This document shows, one piece after another, positions 14,775-21,175 of a stretch of 21,175 nt of DNA. The position numbers and the translations under genes were made by a program. Source of the DNA: Paucidesulfovibrio sp050251775 (GTDB lineage Bacteria > Desulfobacterota > Desulfovibrionia > Desulfovibrionales > Desulfovibrionaceae); NCBI GenBank assembly GCA_050251775.1, contig JBFWMD010000065.1:1-21175 (forward strand). The letters run 5' to 3'. The notes beneath the pieces are model-generated. The model worked only from the letters and a program-made list of their open reading frames with translations, did no database searches and was not told the DNA's origin. The number at the start of each line of letters is the position of its first letter. Positions within the stretch are counted from its first letter, which is position 1.

Positions 14775-15722
14775 ATGCACAGCCATAAACGCGTTCTTGT
14801 CACCGGAGGAGCCGGATTTCTCGGCTCGCATCTCTGCGAATCCCTGCTCGCCGAAGGACACGAGGTTCTCTGCGTGGATAACTATTACACAGGCGGGAAA
14901 GGCAACATCCTGCATCTGGTGGACAATCCGCGCTTCGAGCTGCTGCGCCACGACGTGACCTTCCCGCTCTATGTGGAGGTGGACGAGATCTACAGCCTGG
15001 CCTGCCCGGCCTCGCCCATCCACTACCAGCACGATCCGGTGCAGACCACCAAGACCTCGGTTCACGGCTCCATCAACATGCTCGGCCTGGCCAAGCGCAT
15101 CAAGGCCAAAATCCTGCTGGCCTCCACCTCCGAGGTCTATGGCGATCCCGGCGTCCACCCCCAGACCGAGGACTACTGGGGCAACGTCAATCCCATTGGC
15201 CCGCGCGCCTGCTACGACGAGGGCAAGCGTTGCGCCGAGACCCTCTTTTTCGACTACCGCCGCCAGCACGGCCTGCGCATCCGCGTGGCCCGCATCTTCA
15301 ACACCTACGGCCCGCGCATGGCCGTGAACGATGGCCGCGTGGTCTCCAACTTCATTGTCCAGGCCCTGCGCAACGAGCCCCTCACCGTGTACGGCGACGG
15401 CTCCCAGACCCGTTCCTTCTGCTATGTGGACGATCTGGTGCGCGGGCTGCGCTCGTTCATGGACATGGAAGAGGACTTCCCCGGTCCCATGAACCTGGGC
15501 AATCCCGTGGAATCAAGCATTCTGGAGATCGCCGAGCACGTGGTGCGGCTCACGGGCTCGACCTCGCGCATCGAACTGCGCCCCCTGCCGGAAAACGACC
15601 CCACTCGCCGCTGCCCGAACATCGGCGTGGCCCGGACCCGGATCGGCTGGGAACCCGCCGTGGCCCTGGAGGACGGGCTCAAGGAAACCATCGCCTATTT
15701 CCGGCGAACCCTGGAGGCGTAG
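14775..15722 (+). CDS. uxs: UDP-glucuronate decarboxylase (UDP-xylose synthase), SDR family
   Basis: The enzyme converts UDP-glucuronate to UDP-xylose (or a 4-keto intermediate) for envelope polysaccharides, using bound NAD+. The protein has 315 residues, typical for soluble bacterial UXS. The nucleotide-binding motif GGAGFLG is at 11-17. The catalytic region is 'TSEVYGDP' (118-125) followed by 'YWGNVNPIGPRACYDEGKR'; Y147 and K151 form the YxxxK motif, and the 'NPIGPRACYDEGKR' stretch is the hallmark of decarboxylases as opposed to epimerases. The ATG at 14775 has GGAG five bases upstream; an earlier ATG at 14718 lies in the promoter region and is rejected. Its last codons carry the ribosome binding site of gmhB, so the pair is an operon. 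Confidence 0.93.
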   Translation: MHSHKRVLVTGGAGFLGSHLCESLLAEGHEVLCVDNYYTGGKGNILHLVDNPRFELLRHDVTFPLYVEVDEIYSLACPASPIHYQHDPVQTTKTSVHGSINMLGLAKRIKAKILLASTSEVYGDPGVHPQTEDYWGNVNPIGPRACYDEGKRCAETLFFDYRRQHGLRIRVARIFNTYGPRMAVNDGRVVSNFIVQALRNEPLTVYGDGSQTRSFCYVDDLVRGLRSFMDMEEDFPGPMNLGNPVESSILEIAEHVVRLTGSTSRIELRPLPENDPTRRCPNIGVARTRIGWEPAVALEDGLKETIAYFRRTLEA

Positions 15723-15724
15723 CT

Positions 15725-16276
15725 GTGGGCGCTTTGATTCTGCTCGATCGCGACGGCACGATCATCAAGGACAAGGATTATCTCTCCGATCCGAACAAGG
15801 TCGAGTTGCTGCCTGGCGCGGCCCAAGGCCTGCTCCGGCTGAAACGGCTGGGCTGCAAGCTGGCCGTGGTCAGCAACCAGTCCGGCGTGGGACGGGGGTT
15901 CTTCACCCTGGAGGACGTGCGGCGCTGCAACGAGCGCATGGCCGAACTGCTGGCGGACGAGGGAGTGGGACTGGACGCGGTCTATTTCTGCCCGCACGGG
16001 CCGGACCAGGCCTGCGACTGCCGCAAACCAGCGCCGGGCATGGGCATCCGGGCCTGCGAGGAGTTGGGCCTGTCTCCGAAGCAAACCTTTGTCATCGGCG
16101 ACAAACCCTGCGATGTGGATCTGGGCAAACGCCTGGGAGCACGCAGCGTGCTCGTTTCCACAGGCTACGGCGCGGATTCGCTGAACGCCTGCCGCCCGGA
16201 CTTCGCCGCAGGCGACCTGCTGGAGGCCGCGGAATGGATCGGGGTACAGCTCGGAGTCGCACCCCACAAAGAATGA
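15725..16276 (+). CDS. gmhB: D-glycero-D-manno-heptose 1,7-bisphosphate 7-phosphatase (HAD family)
   Basis: GmhB removes the 7-phosphate from heptose bisphosphate in the pathway to ADP-heptose for the LPS inner core. The protein has 183 residues. The HAD motifs are 'LDRDGTI' with D8 and D10, 'SNQSGVGRG' (50-58) and 'GDKPCDVD' (125-132). The zinc loop characteristic of GmhB is present as C89-P-H91 and C97-D-C99, followed by 'RKPAPGM', with a loop that looks shorter than in E. coli. The start is GTG at 15725, seven bases after GGAGG, which lies in the end of uxs; the two genes are separated by two bases. An imidazoleglycerol- or histidinol-phosphatase is the main alternative, but the neighbours favour heptose synthesis. 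Confidence 0.9.
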   Translation: MGALILLDRDGTIIKDKDYLSDPNKVELLPGAAQGLLRLKRLGCKLAVVSNQSGVGRGFFTLEDVRRCNERMAELLADEGVGLDAVYFCPHGPDQACDCRKPAPGMGIRACEELGLSPKQTFVIGDKPCDVDLGKRLGARSVLVSTGYGADSLNACRPDFAAGDLLEAAEWIGVQLGVAPHKE

Positions 16277-16279
16277 GCT

Positions 16280-16299
16280 GACCGGATTCAGGTCCGGTC
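16280..16299. terminator. Hairpin between convergent gmhB and thioesterase genes, weak terminator candidate
   Basis: GACCGGA and TCCGGTC form a seven-pair stem around TTCAGG. It starts four bases after the gmhB stop and covers the stop codon of the opposing thioesterase gene. No T-run is seen on either side, so it may only stop transcription weakly, or help block opposing transcription. Confidence 0.3.
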
Positions 16300-16710
16300 G
16301 CCCCGGCGCACGTTGTAGACCCCGCGCCCCTCCACCAGGGGCGTTTCCGGGTCGTCCGCCGCGAAAATCACCACCGAGGCGTTGCCCACACGGTTGCCCA
16401 TCAGCCGGACCTGGGCCTCGGCCAGCAGGTCCTTGGCCGGAGCCGGACGCAGATAATCCACGCGCAGATCAATGGTGGCCACGCGGTCGCCGGGTTCTCC
16501 CGAAGCCCAGACCGCAATGCCCCCACAGGTGTCCACCAGGGTGGAAAGCAGCCCGCCGTGCAACGCGGGACGCCGGGCATCGCCAATGAATTCCGGGCGG
16601 AACGGCAGGCGGAGCCGGGCATAGCCCTCCCGGATCTCCTCCACGCGCAACCCCAGCAGCACATGAAACGGAATCGCGTTCAGATGCCGCCGAAAATCAT
16701 CGTCCGTCAT
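16288..16710 (-). CDS. PaaI-family hotdog thioesterase
   Basis: The protein has 140 residues and a hotdog fold expected to hydrolyse acyl-CoA or aryl-CoA thioesters in the cytoplasm. The signature 'ALHGGLLSTLVDTCGGIAVW' (49-68) includes the HGG motif that leads into the central helix, followed by 'TIDLRVDYLRPA', typical of the PaaI/YbgC-like group. The ATG at 16710 has AAGGA six bases upstream; an upstream start eight codons earlier lacks one. It overlaps the end of the glycosyltransferase gene by 14 bases, so the two are co-translated. The substrate cannot be predicted, and its link to the glycosyltransferase is positional only. Confidence 0.9.
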   Translation of the reverse strand: MTDDDFRRHLNAIPFHVLLGLRVEEIREGYARLRLPFRPEFIGDARRPALHGGLLSTLVDTCGGIAVWASGEPGDRVATIDLRVDYLRPAPAKDLLAEAQVRLMGNRVGNASVVIFAADDPETPLVEGRGVYNVRRGDRT

Positions 16711-17833
16711 GGCTTTTCCTTTCCAGAAGATCATTGATCAATGCCACCCAGGCGTCCATGCCGCTGCGGACCTGTTCCGGCCAGACGAATTCGCCCGGAG
16801 CCGGAGCATTGGCCACCTGGACCGTGAGATGGGCCAACGCTTCGAAATCCGCAGGGTCGGCCAGGACGTTTTCCGGCGGCAAAAAGGCCGCACTGCCATT
16901 GCTGGCGCTGGAGATCACCCGCAGGCCCGAGGCCAGGGCCTCCATGATGGCATTGGAGCAGGCGTCGTAAAACGTCGGCAAAACGAAAATATCCCCTGTG
17001 GCGTAAAAGGACGGCATGTCCTCCACCCGGCCCAGAAAACGCACCCGGTCCGAAACCCCGAGTTTCGCTGCCAGTTTGAGCCAGCGCCCGGCCCCGCGTC
17101 CTCCGGCCACGTGCAGCACATAGCGTTCCGGCAACAGCGCCAGGGTCTGGAGCAGCGTGCGCACGCCCTTGAGCATGAAATTGGTTCCGGCAGTGAGTAA
17201 CAGGACCTGCTCCGGCTCAATCCCAGCCTCGCGGCGCAATCGCTCCCGCTTTTCCGCTGTGGGCGGGGCAAAGCGCTCCAGGTCGGGCCGGTTGTGGATC
17301 ACGGGCAGTTGCTCGGCGCGCAGGAACGGATGCGCCTCGATCATCCACTGCCGGGTCAACTCCGAGTTCGCCACCAGTACGGGCGTGGTCCGGGCCTGGA
17401 TGCATTCAATCCACCAGCCCACCCAGTTGGCCGGACTCAGGCGGCGGCGCAGCATCTTCAGGGTGCGTTGCGGCCCAGCGGGCCAGGCGCGCCGGGAAAG
17501 CGCCCAAAACACGGGCAACGGCCCGCCGCCCTGGCGGAACACGTCCTGGCGCAGGGTCTTGCCCAATCCGATGGAAAGATCATACCCGCCCCGCCGGCGC
17601 GCACGCTCCGCAGCCAGGGCGAACCAAAGCACCTTGAGCCACTTGAACGGACCAAAGCGGCCCACCACCACGGTGCGTACCCCCACGGGCGGCTCCACCT
17701 CGGCGCGCGCGCAGAGGAAGTCCACGGCGTGTCCGGCTTGCGCCAGCGCCTCGGCCAGACGGTAACCGAATCCCTCGGCCCCGCCGTATCGGGAAAAACG
17801 CGGCATCATCACCGCGATGCGGGCTTGCTTCAT
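16697..17833 (-). CDS. Glycosyltransferase family 4 (WaaG-like), probably LPS core
   Basis: The protein has 378 residues, about the length of LPS core glycosyltransferases such as WaaG. The N-terminal domain begins 'RIAVMMPRFSRYGGAEGFGYRLAEAL', the usual GT-B acceptor-side motif. The C-terminal nucleotide-sugar domain contains 'LLTAGTNFMLKGVRTLL', 'RVRFLGRVEDMPSFYATGD' and 'YDACSNAIMEALASGLRVI'; the last is the E-x7-E region with aspartate at the first acidic position. The ATG at 17833 is chosen because the family's first strand starts right there; there is no good ribosome binding site. It overlaps the thioesterase gene downstream and diverges from the carbonic anhydrase gene. The nearby gmhB and uxs support a role in envelope sugars. 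Confidence 0.87.
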   Translation of the reverse strand: MKQARIAVMMPRFSRYGGAEGFGYRLAEALAQAGHAVDFLCARAEVEPPVGVRTVVVGRFGPFKWLKVLWFALAAERARRRGGYDLSIGLGKTLRQDVFRQGGGPLPVFWALSRRAWPAGPQRTLKMLRRRLSPANWVGWWIECIQARTTPVLVANSELTRQWMIEAHPFLRAEQLPVIHNRPDLERFAPPTAEKRERLRREAGIEPEQVLLLTAGTNFMLKGVRTLLQTLALLPERYVLHVAGGRGAGRWLKLAAKLGVSDRVRFLGRVEDMPSFYATGDIFVLPTFYDACSNAIMEALASGLRVISSASNGSAAFLPPENVLADPADFEALAHLTVQVANAPAPGEFVWPEQVRSGMDAWVALINDLLERKSHDGR

Positions 17834-17864
17834 ATGGCGGCCACATTGACAGGCACACGCTCCA

Positions 17865-17895
17865 AAGGCAAGGCCCACCGTCCCCGCCTTGCCTT
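17865..17895. promoter_or_regulatory. Ten-base inverted repeat in the divergent glycosyltransferase / carbonic anhydrase region
   Basis: AAGGCAAGGC (17865-17874) and GCCTTGCCTT (17886-17895) are perfect inverted arms around 11 bases. The right arm overlaps the candidate -35 element of the carbonic anhydrase promoter, as expected for an operator. It could also form a hairpin in the leader of the glycosyltransferase mRNA. Confidence 0.4.
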
Positions 17896-17917
17896 CCGGG
17901 AAACCAGAGGTTATTCT
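17889..17917 (+). promoter_or_regulatory. Candidate sigma-70 promoter of the carbonic anhydrase gene
   Basis: TTGCCT (17889-17894) and TATTCT (17912-17917) are separated by 17 bases, each matching its consensus at four of six positions. The start of transcription would fall near 17924, about 36 bases before the ATG. A perfect TTGACA at 17846-17851 has no acceptable -10. Confidence 0.4.
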
Positions 17918-17959
17918 GGATTTCTCCATTCACCACGATCACGCAAAGCCAAGACACCC

Positions 17960-18598
17960 ATGCACGACATCACCAAGTTCCTGACCGGATTCAAGCGCTT
18001 CCAGCGAGAATGCCTCTGCAACGGCGGGGCGCTCCTGGAACAGCTCAGCAAAGGCCAGAACCCACGGGTCCTGATGATCGCCTGCTGCGACTCGCGAGTG
18101 GACCCGGCCCTGCTCACGGACTCCAGCCTGGGCGAACTGTTCATCATCCGCAACATCGCCAACATCGCCCCGCCCTACCAGCCCGGCGGCGGCTACCACG
18201 GCGTCAGTTCGGCCATCGAATACGCGGTGCGCCACCTCAAGGTGGACCACATCATCGTGCTGGGACACCGCCAGTGCGGCGGCATCAAGGCCCTGCTCGA
18301 AGGCTGCGGCCCCAACGACGAGTTCATCGACGAATGGGTCAGCATCCTGGAACCGGCAAAGCAGCTCGCCATGACCACCTACGCCGGAGCCGACCCCGCG
18401 AAACGTGAACGCGTCTGCGAACAGGCCTCGGTGCTCGTCTCCCTGCGCAACCTGATGACCTTTCCCTGGATCAAAAAACGCGTGGACGCCAAAACCCTGA
18501 CCCTGCACGGCTGGTACTTCGACCTGGAAACCGGAGAACTGCAAAGCTACCTCTCCCGAACCGAATGCTTCGAACCACTCGTCACGGTCTGCGAATAA
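17960..18598 (+). CDS. Beta-class carbonic anhydrase
   Basis: The enzyme interconverts CO2 and bicarbonate in the cytoplasm with a zinc ion. The protein has 212 residues, normal for the bacterial beta class. Zinc ligands are C42 (motif C-x-D-x-R in 'ACCDSRVDP'), H103 and C106 ('LGHRQCGG'), with the catalytic dyad D44 and R46 also present. 'RNIANIAPPYQPGGGYHGV' (64-82) is the conserved loop that follows. The ATG at 17960 is the only sensible start; its ribosome binding site is weak. It is a single-gene unit ending 250 bases before the next gene. In a sulfate reducer it probably supplies bicarbonate for carboxylation or handles CO2 from organic acid oxidation (inference). Confidence 0.95.
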   Translation: MHDITKFLTGFKRFQRECLCNGGALLEQLSKGQNPRVLMIACCDSRVDPALLTDSSLGELFIIRNIANIAPPYQPGGGYHGVSSAIEYAVRHLKVDHIIVLGHRQCGGIKALLEGCGPNDEFIDEWVSILEPAKQLAMTTYAGADPAKRERVCEQASVLVSLRNLMTFPWIKKRVDAKTLTLHGWYFDLETGELQSYLSRTECFEPLVTVCE

Positions 18599-18608
18599 AG
18601 ACGGAAGA

Positions 18609-18657
18609 GCCTCCGGCGGCCAAGGGGCCCGCGGCCCCTTGGAACCCCATTTGGCGC
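18609..18657 (+). repeat. Intergenic palindromic repeat, copy 1
   Basis: A 49-base unit starting GCCTCCGGCGGCC and ending ATTTGGCGC. Its centre is a hairpin with arms CCAAGGGGCC and GGCCCCTTGG around CGC. It is matched in inverted orientation by copy 2 at 18793-18841 with 41 of 49 bases identical. It starts 11 bases after the carbonic anhydrase stop. The style resembles REP-type repeats common between genes in Desulfovibrio genomes. Confidence 0.8.
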
Positions 18658-18694
18658 GAGGGAGGCGGATGCTGCGCATCCACCTCCCTCGCGC
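18654..18694. repeat. Long hairpin inside the intergenic repeat block
   Basis: GCGCGAGGGAGG (18654-18665) pairs with CCTCCCTCGCGC (18683-18694). After one C-A mismatch, GGATGC pairs with GCATCC around a TGC loop, making an 18-pair hairpin with no T-run after it on either strand. Confidence 0.75.
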
Positions 18695-18750
18695 GAATTG
18701 GGTATACCGAAGCCAAAACGGTAACCGGGAATCCTGCCAAGCTTCGAAAG

Positions 18751-18804
18751 CCCATTTCGCGCCGCAATGCGGATGCGCAGCATCGCATTGCGGCGCCAAA
18801 TGGG
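18751..18804. repeat. Second long hairpin inside the intergenic repeat block
   Basis: Arms at 18751-18776 and 18780-18804 are complementary except for one C/G position and one extra G, around a three-base GCA loop. The arms begin CCCATTT and end AAATGGG. No T-run follows, so it is not a classical terminator. Confidence 0.75.
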
Positions 18805-18841
18805 ATTCCAAAGGGGCATTGCCCCTTTGGCCGCCGGAGGC
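18793..18841 (-). repeat. Intergenic palindromic repeat, copy 2 (inverted)
   Basis: The minus strand reads the same 49-base unit as copy 1. The central hairpin here is CCAAAGGGGC / GCCCCTTTGG around AAT, so the arms differ from copy 1 but still pair. The outermost 15 bases could pair with the start of copy 1, about 220 bases away. The GGAGG at 18836-18840 doubles as the ribosome binding site of the DUF1848 gene. Confidence 0.8.
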
Positions 18842-18848
18842 AACTCCC

Positions 18849-19823
18849 ATGATCATCTCGGCCAGCCGCCGCACGGACCTACCCGCACTCTATGCGCCCT
18901 GGCTGCTGAACCGCGCCCGGGCGGGCTGGTGCGCCGTGCCCAATCCCTTCAATGCCCGACAGGTGAGCCGCATTTCCCTGCGGCCGGAACATGTGGACGC
19001 CATGATCTTCTGGTCGCGCTGGCCCGCGCCTCTGGCCGCGCGCCTGGAGGAATTGGAGGCTCTGGGCCTGGGCCGTTCCATGTTTCTGATCACGCTGCTT
19101 GATTCGCCCCGGATGTTTGAACCCCGGCAACCGCCCTTGCGCAAACGCATGGAGGCGTTCTTGGAGCTGGCGAAACGCATCGGCCCGGAACGCGTGGTCT
19201 GGCGGTATGATCCCATTGTTTTTTCCAGCCTGACGCCGCCCGAATGGCACGCCCGGACCTTTGCCCGGCTGGCGGGAAGCCTGCGCAAGAGTACCCGCCG
19301 CTGCATCGTCAGCTTCCTGGACATCTATAAAAAAATGCGCCCCCGGCTGCGCCTGTTACGCGAGCAGGGCCTGGACATTCCCGAAAATCAGAAGCAATTC
19401 GCGGAAATGTTGCTGCCGAAGCTGGCCGTCAGCGCCCGGGCCAACGGCATGACGCTGCAAACCTGCGCCCAGGCCGAGGACTGGTCCGCGCTGGGCGCGC
19501 CCGCCGGGGCCTGCGTGGACGCCACGTATTTGAATGAAACCTTCGGGCTCTCCATGCCGCCGGGCATGGATCCGCACCAGCGCAGCCACTGCGGTTGCGC
19601 CCCGTCCAGGGACATCGGCATGTACGACTCCTGCACCCAGGGCTGCTTCTACTGCTACGCCACCAGCGATTTCGCCCGCTCCCGCGCCCAGCGCGCGGCC
19701 CACGACCCGGATTCCCCGTCCCTGCTCGGACATTTCCTGCCCACGGGCAGCGCGACAGGCCCCAGAAGCGCGACCCAGGTCCCACTCCCCGGCCTGGAGC
19801 CAGACACGGGCCGATCCGTCTGA
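18849..19823 (+). CDS. DUF1848 family protein with C-terminal radical-SAM-like cysteine cluster
   Basis: The protein has 324 residues; the function of the family is unknown. The N-terminus 'MIISASRRTDLPALY' followed by 'VPNPFNARQVSRISL' and 'VDAMIFWSRWPAPL' is the DUF1848 signature. Near the C-terminus C248-x-C250 is followed by 'SRDIGMYDSCTQGCFYCYA', in which C262-x3-C266-x2-C269 has the spacing of the radical SAM cluster motif; that motif normally lies near the N-terminus of radical SAM enzymes. The last 45 residues are low-complexity and may be non-conserved. The ATG at 18849 is eight bases after GGAGG, which belongs to the upstream repeat. It ends 42 bases before the PAP2 gene. A DNA- or nucleotide-related radical role is possible but not shown. 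Confidence 0.9.
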   Translation: MIISASRRTDLPALYAPWLLNRARAGWCAVPNPFNARQVSRISLRPEHVDAMIFWSRWPAPLAARLEELEALGLGRSMFLITLLDSPRMFEPRQPPLRKRMEAFLELAKRIGPERVVWRYDPIVFSSLTPPEWHARTFARLAGSLRKSTRRCIVSFLDIYKKMRPRLRLLREQGLDIPENQKQFAEMLLPKLAVSARANGMTLQTCAQAEDWSALGAPAGACVDATYLNETFGLSMPPGMDPHQRSHCGCAPSRDIGMYDSCTQGCFYCYATSDFARSRAQRAAHDPDSPSLLGHFLPTGSATGPRSATQVPLPGLEPDTGRSV

Positions 19824-19865
19824 ACGATCTTGCCCGCAAGGCCGGGCCGGGCTATGGTCCGGCGC

Positions 19866-20504
19866 ATGTACTTCGACACTCCCGGTTTCGACCTGCTGCT
19901 TTTCCAGCTCATCAACCAGCATTGGCACGCGGACCTGCTCAACGGCCTGATGCGGCTGCTTTCCTCCAGGGCCGCGCTCTTTGCCCTGTTCATCCCCGCG
20001 CTGCTGCTCGCGGTGCGCAGGCTCGGCAAACGCCAGCTCGTGCTTTTCGCCGTGCTGCTGCTGGCCATGGGACTGACGGACATGAGCACCTCCCTGGTCA
20101 AGAACGAGGTCCGGCGCGTGCGCCCTTTGAACAGCCTGCCCAACACGTATTGCGTGGAAGACGGGACCTGGGTCCAGCGGCCCGCCGACTTCACCCCGAC
20201 CAAAACCGAGGGTTCGTCCTATCCCTCGGGTCACGCCGCCAACTCCATGTGCCTTGCCGCGCTGGCGCTGCTGCTCTGGCCGCGCATGCGCCCAAGCCTG
20301 CGCGCCGGCCTGCTCTTGCTGCCGCTGCTGGTGGGCTATTCGCGGGTCTACCTCGGCAAGCACTTCCCCACGGACGTGCTGGCCGGATGGCTTTTCGGGC
20401 TGGTCGTGGCCGTGCTTGTGGGGCTGGCCTGGAGGGAATGGGGGGAGGAGCGTCTCGGGAACCGGACCAGGGAACCCGGTCCGCCACCCGGCGCGTCAGA
20501 CTGA
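19866..20504 (+). CDS. PAP2-family membrane phosphatase
   Basis: The protein has 212 residues and five or six membrane helices. It should remove phosphate from a lipid such as undecaprenyl diphosphate or lipid A at the outer face of the inner membrane. All three active-site motifs are intact: K79-x6-R86-P87 ('KNEVRRVRP'), P120-S-G-H123 ('SYPSGHA') and S159-R160-x5-H166-x3-D170 ('SRVYLGKHFPTD'). The ATG at 19866 starts the normal family N-terminus; an in-frame ATG four codons earlier (19854) has an AAGG upstream and is an alternative. The substrate cannot be assigned. Its last nine bases overlap the end of the convergent VTT-type gene. Confidence 0.92.
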   Translation: MYFDTPGFDLLLFQLINQHWHADLLNGLMRLLSSRAALFALFIPALLLAVRRLGKRQLVLFAVLLLAMGLTDMSTSLVKNEVRRVRPLNSLPNTYCVEDGTWVQRPADFTPTKTEGSSYPSGHAANSMCLAALALLLWPRMRPSLRAGLLLLPLLVGYSRVYLGKHFPTDVLAGWLFGLVVAVLVGLAWREWGEERLGNRTREPGPPPGASD

Positions 20505-21175
20505 TTCGCCGCCGGGAACCGAACTCGCCTCGGCCTTGTACTTGCGATAGATGGAAATGCCGAGCCAGGCCGAGGCCACCAGAAGCACAACGCTCGTGCC
20601 CACGGAGAGAAACAGCCCGGTGCTGGATTCCGCATTCATGCCCGCGCCGAAGAGCGCAAAGACCAGGCTCTGCGGCAGATAGCCCAGGGTGGACCCGAGC
20701 ACGAAGGGAACCAGGGGGATGCTGCTGACCCCGGCCGCAAGGTTGGTGAGCAGGTTGCTGCCCACCGGGATCAACCGGATGGTCAGAGCCGTGCGGAACG
20801 GGCTGTGACGCAGGAAGGCGTCGGCCTTTTCCAGCCGCTTGCCGAACAGCCGGGTCACGGACTGGCGGCCGAGCAGCCGGGCGTATCCCGTGCAAAGCAG
20901 ACAGCCCAGGCCGCTGGCCAGCGTGCCAAGCAGCGTGCCGTAGACCCCGCCGAACGCCACGCCCGCCAAAAAACAGACCAGTTGGCGGGGAAGCCCCGCG
21001 CCCGTGAAAAGCGCCCCCACTCCGAGGTAAATAAACACCGAGAGCGGGCCGTTGCCGAGCACGTGCTCGTTGAACCAGTCCGCGTCCTGGAGCATGTCGG
21101 CCAGCCCGGCGCTGCGCGCCAGCCAGACCAGCGCGCCCAGTCCGGCGAGCATGGCCACGCCTTTAAGTGCGGCCT
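20496..21175 (-). CDS. TVP38/TMEM64-type VTT (DedA-like) membrane protein, N-terminus beyond the window
   Basis: At least 226 residues are visible. The VTT domain is evident: 'GAGLPRQLVCFLAGVAFGGVYGTLLG' near the first re-entrant hairpin and 'IRLIPVGSNLLTNLAAGVSSIP', which contains the conserved arginine, followed by 'LGYLPQSLVFALFGAG'. These proteins are linked to lipid or polyprenyl-phosphate movement in membranes. The frame stays open to the right edge (A-L-K-G-V-A before the internal GTG at 21158), so I treat the start as outside the window; a start at 21158 is possible but less likely. It overlaps the convergent PAP2 gene by nine bases. Confidence 0.88.
   Translation of the reverse strand, partial: AALKGVAMLAGLGALVWLARSAGLADMLQDADWFNEHVLGNGPLSVFIYLGVGALFTGAGLPRQLVCFLAGVAFGGVYGTLLGTLASGLGCLLCTGYARLLGRQSVTRLFGKRLEKADAFLRHSPFRTALTIRLIPVGSNLLTNLAAGVSSIPLVPFVLGSTLGYLPQSLVFALFGAGMNAESSTGLFLSVGTSVVLLVASAWLGISIYRKYKAEASSVPGGESV

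Noticed and set aside
17846..17851. Perfect TTGACA as the -35 of the carbonic anhydrase gene
   Set aside because: No acceptable -10 lies 16 to 18 bases downstream, whereas TTGCCT and TATTCT further on are well spaced.
18609..18841. CRISPR array or insertion sequence in the repeat block
   Set aside because: There are only two copies in inverted orientation, with hairpins rather than spacers between them. No transposase gene or target duplication is visible.
18599..18848. Small open frames across the repeat block as short genes
   Set aside because: They have no ribosome binding sites of their own, and their translations only reflect the palindromic repeat read in several frames.
20463..20483. 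Hairpin CGGACC / GGTCCG near the end of the PAP2 gene as a terminator
   Set aside because: It lies inside the coding sequence and no T-run follows on either strand; the stem is expected by chance in GC-rich DNA.

Overview
The window is GC-rich DNA that looks like the chromosome of a sulfate-reducing bacterium of the Desulfovibrio group. Three things suggest this: an energy-conserving complex I operon without the NADH-oxidising subunits NuoE, NuoF and NuoG; a possible site for the NADH-sensing repressor Rex in front of that operon; and a palindromic intergenic repeat of a kind I associate with Desulfovibrio. This placement is an inference from gene content; no rRNA or other marker gene is present.

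Layout. Positions 1-709 hold the first codons of a possible epoxyqueuosine-reductase-like protein and a cysteine-rich protein resembling the N-terminal domain of type I restriction subunit HsdR, both on the minus strand. Positions 759-12408 are one minus-strand operon of thirteen genes, transcribed in the order nuoA, B, C, D, H, I, J, K, an MrpD-like antiporter gene, a gene for an 89-residue two-helix membrane protein, a nuoL-like gene, nuoM and nuoN. It ends at a strong Rho-independent terminator. Upstream of nuoA lie a candidate promoter and the Rex-like palindrome. Positions 12607-14642 hold a minus-strand pair: a ComB-family (2-phosphosulfolactate phosphatase-like) protein translationally coupled to a REC-PAS-GGDEF response regulator.

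Positions 14775-16276 are a plus-strand pair for envelope sugars: a UDP-glucuronate decarboxylase and the heptose-bisphosphate phosphatase GmhB. They face an overlapping minus-strand pair, a group 4 glycosyltransferase and a hotdog thioesterase (16288-17833). A divergent promoter region then leads into a plus-strand beta-carbonic anhydrase (17960-18598). The longest gene-free stretch (18599-18848, 250 bp) is filled by inverted repeats and long hairpins. It is followed by a DUF1848 protein with a radical-SAM-like cysteine cluster, a PAP2 phosphatase, and a convergent VTT/DedA-type membrane protein that runs off the right edge.

How the genes work together. The operon should encode a membrane complex that takes electrons from a donor other than NADH (ferredoxin or a redox protein would be typical), reduces a quinone such as menaquinone, and pumps ions through NuoH plus four antiporter-like subunits, one more than the usual three. 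The most unusual parts are the extra antiporter-like gene, the small membrane protein between the antiporter genes, and an enlarged NuoI linker. The other genes are mostly accessory envelope, signalling and housekeeping functions. No mobile element, CRISPR array, tRNA or rRNA was seen.
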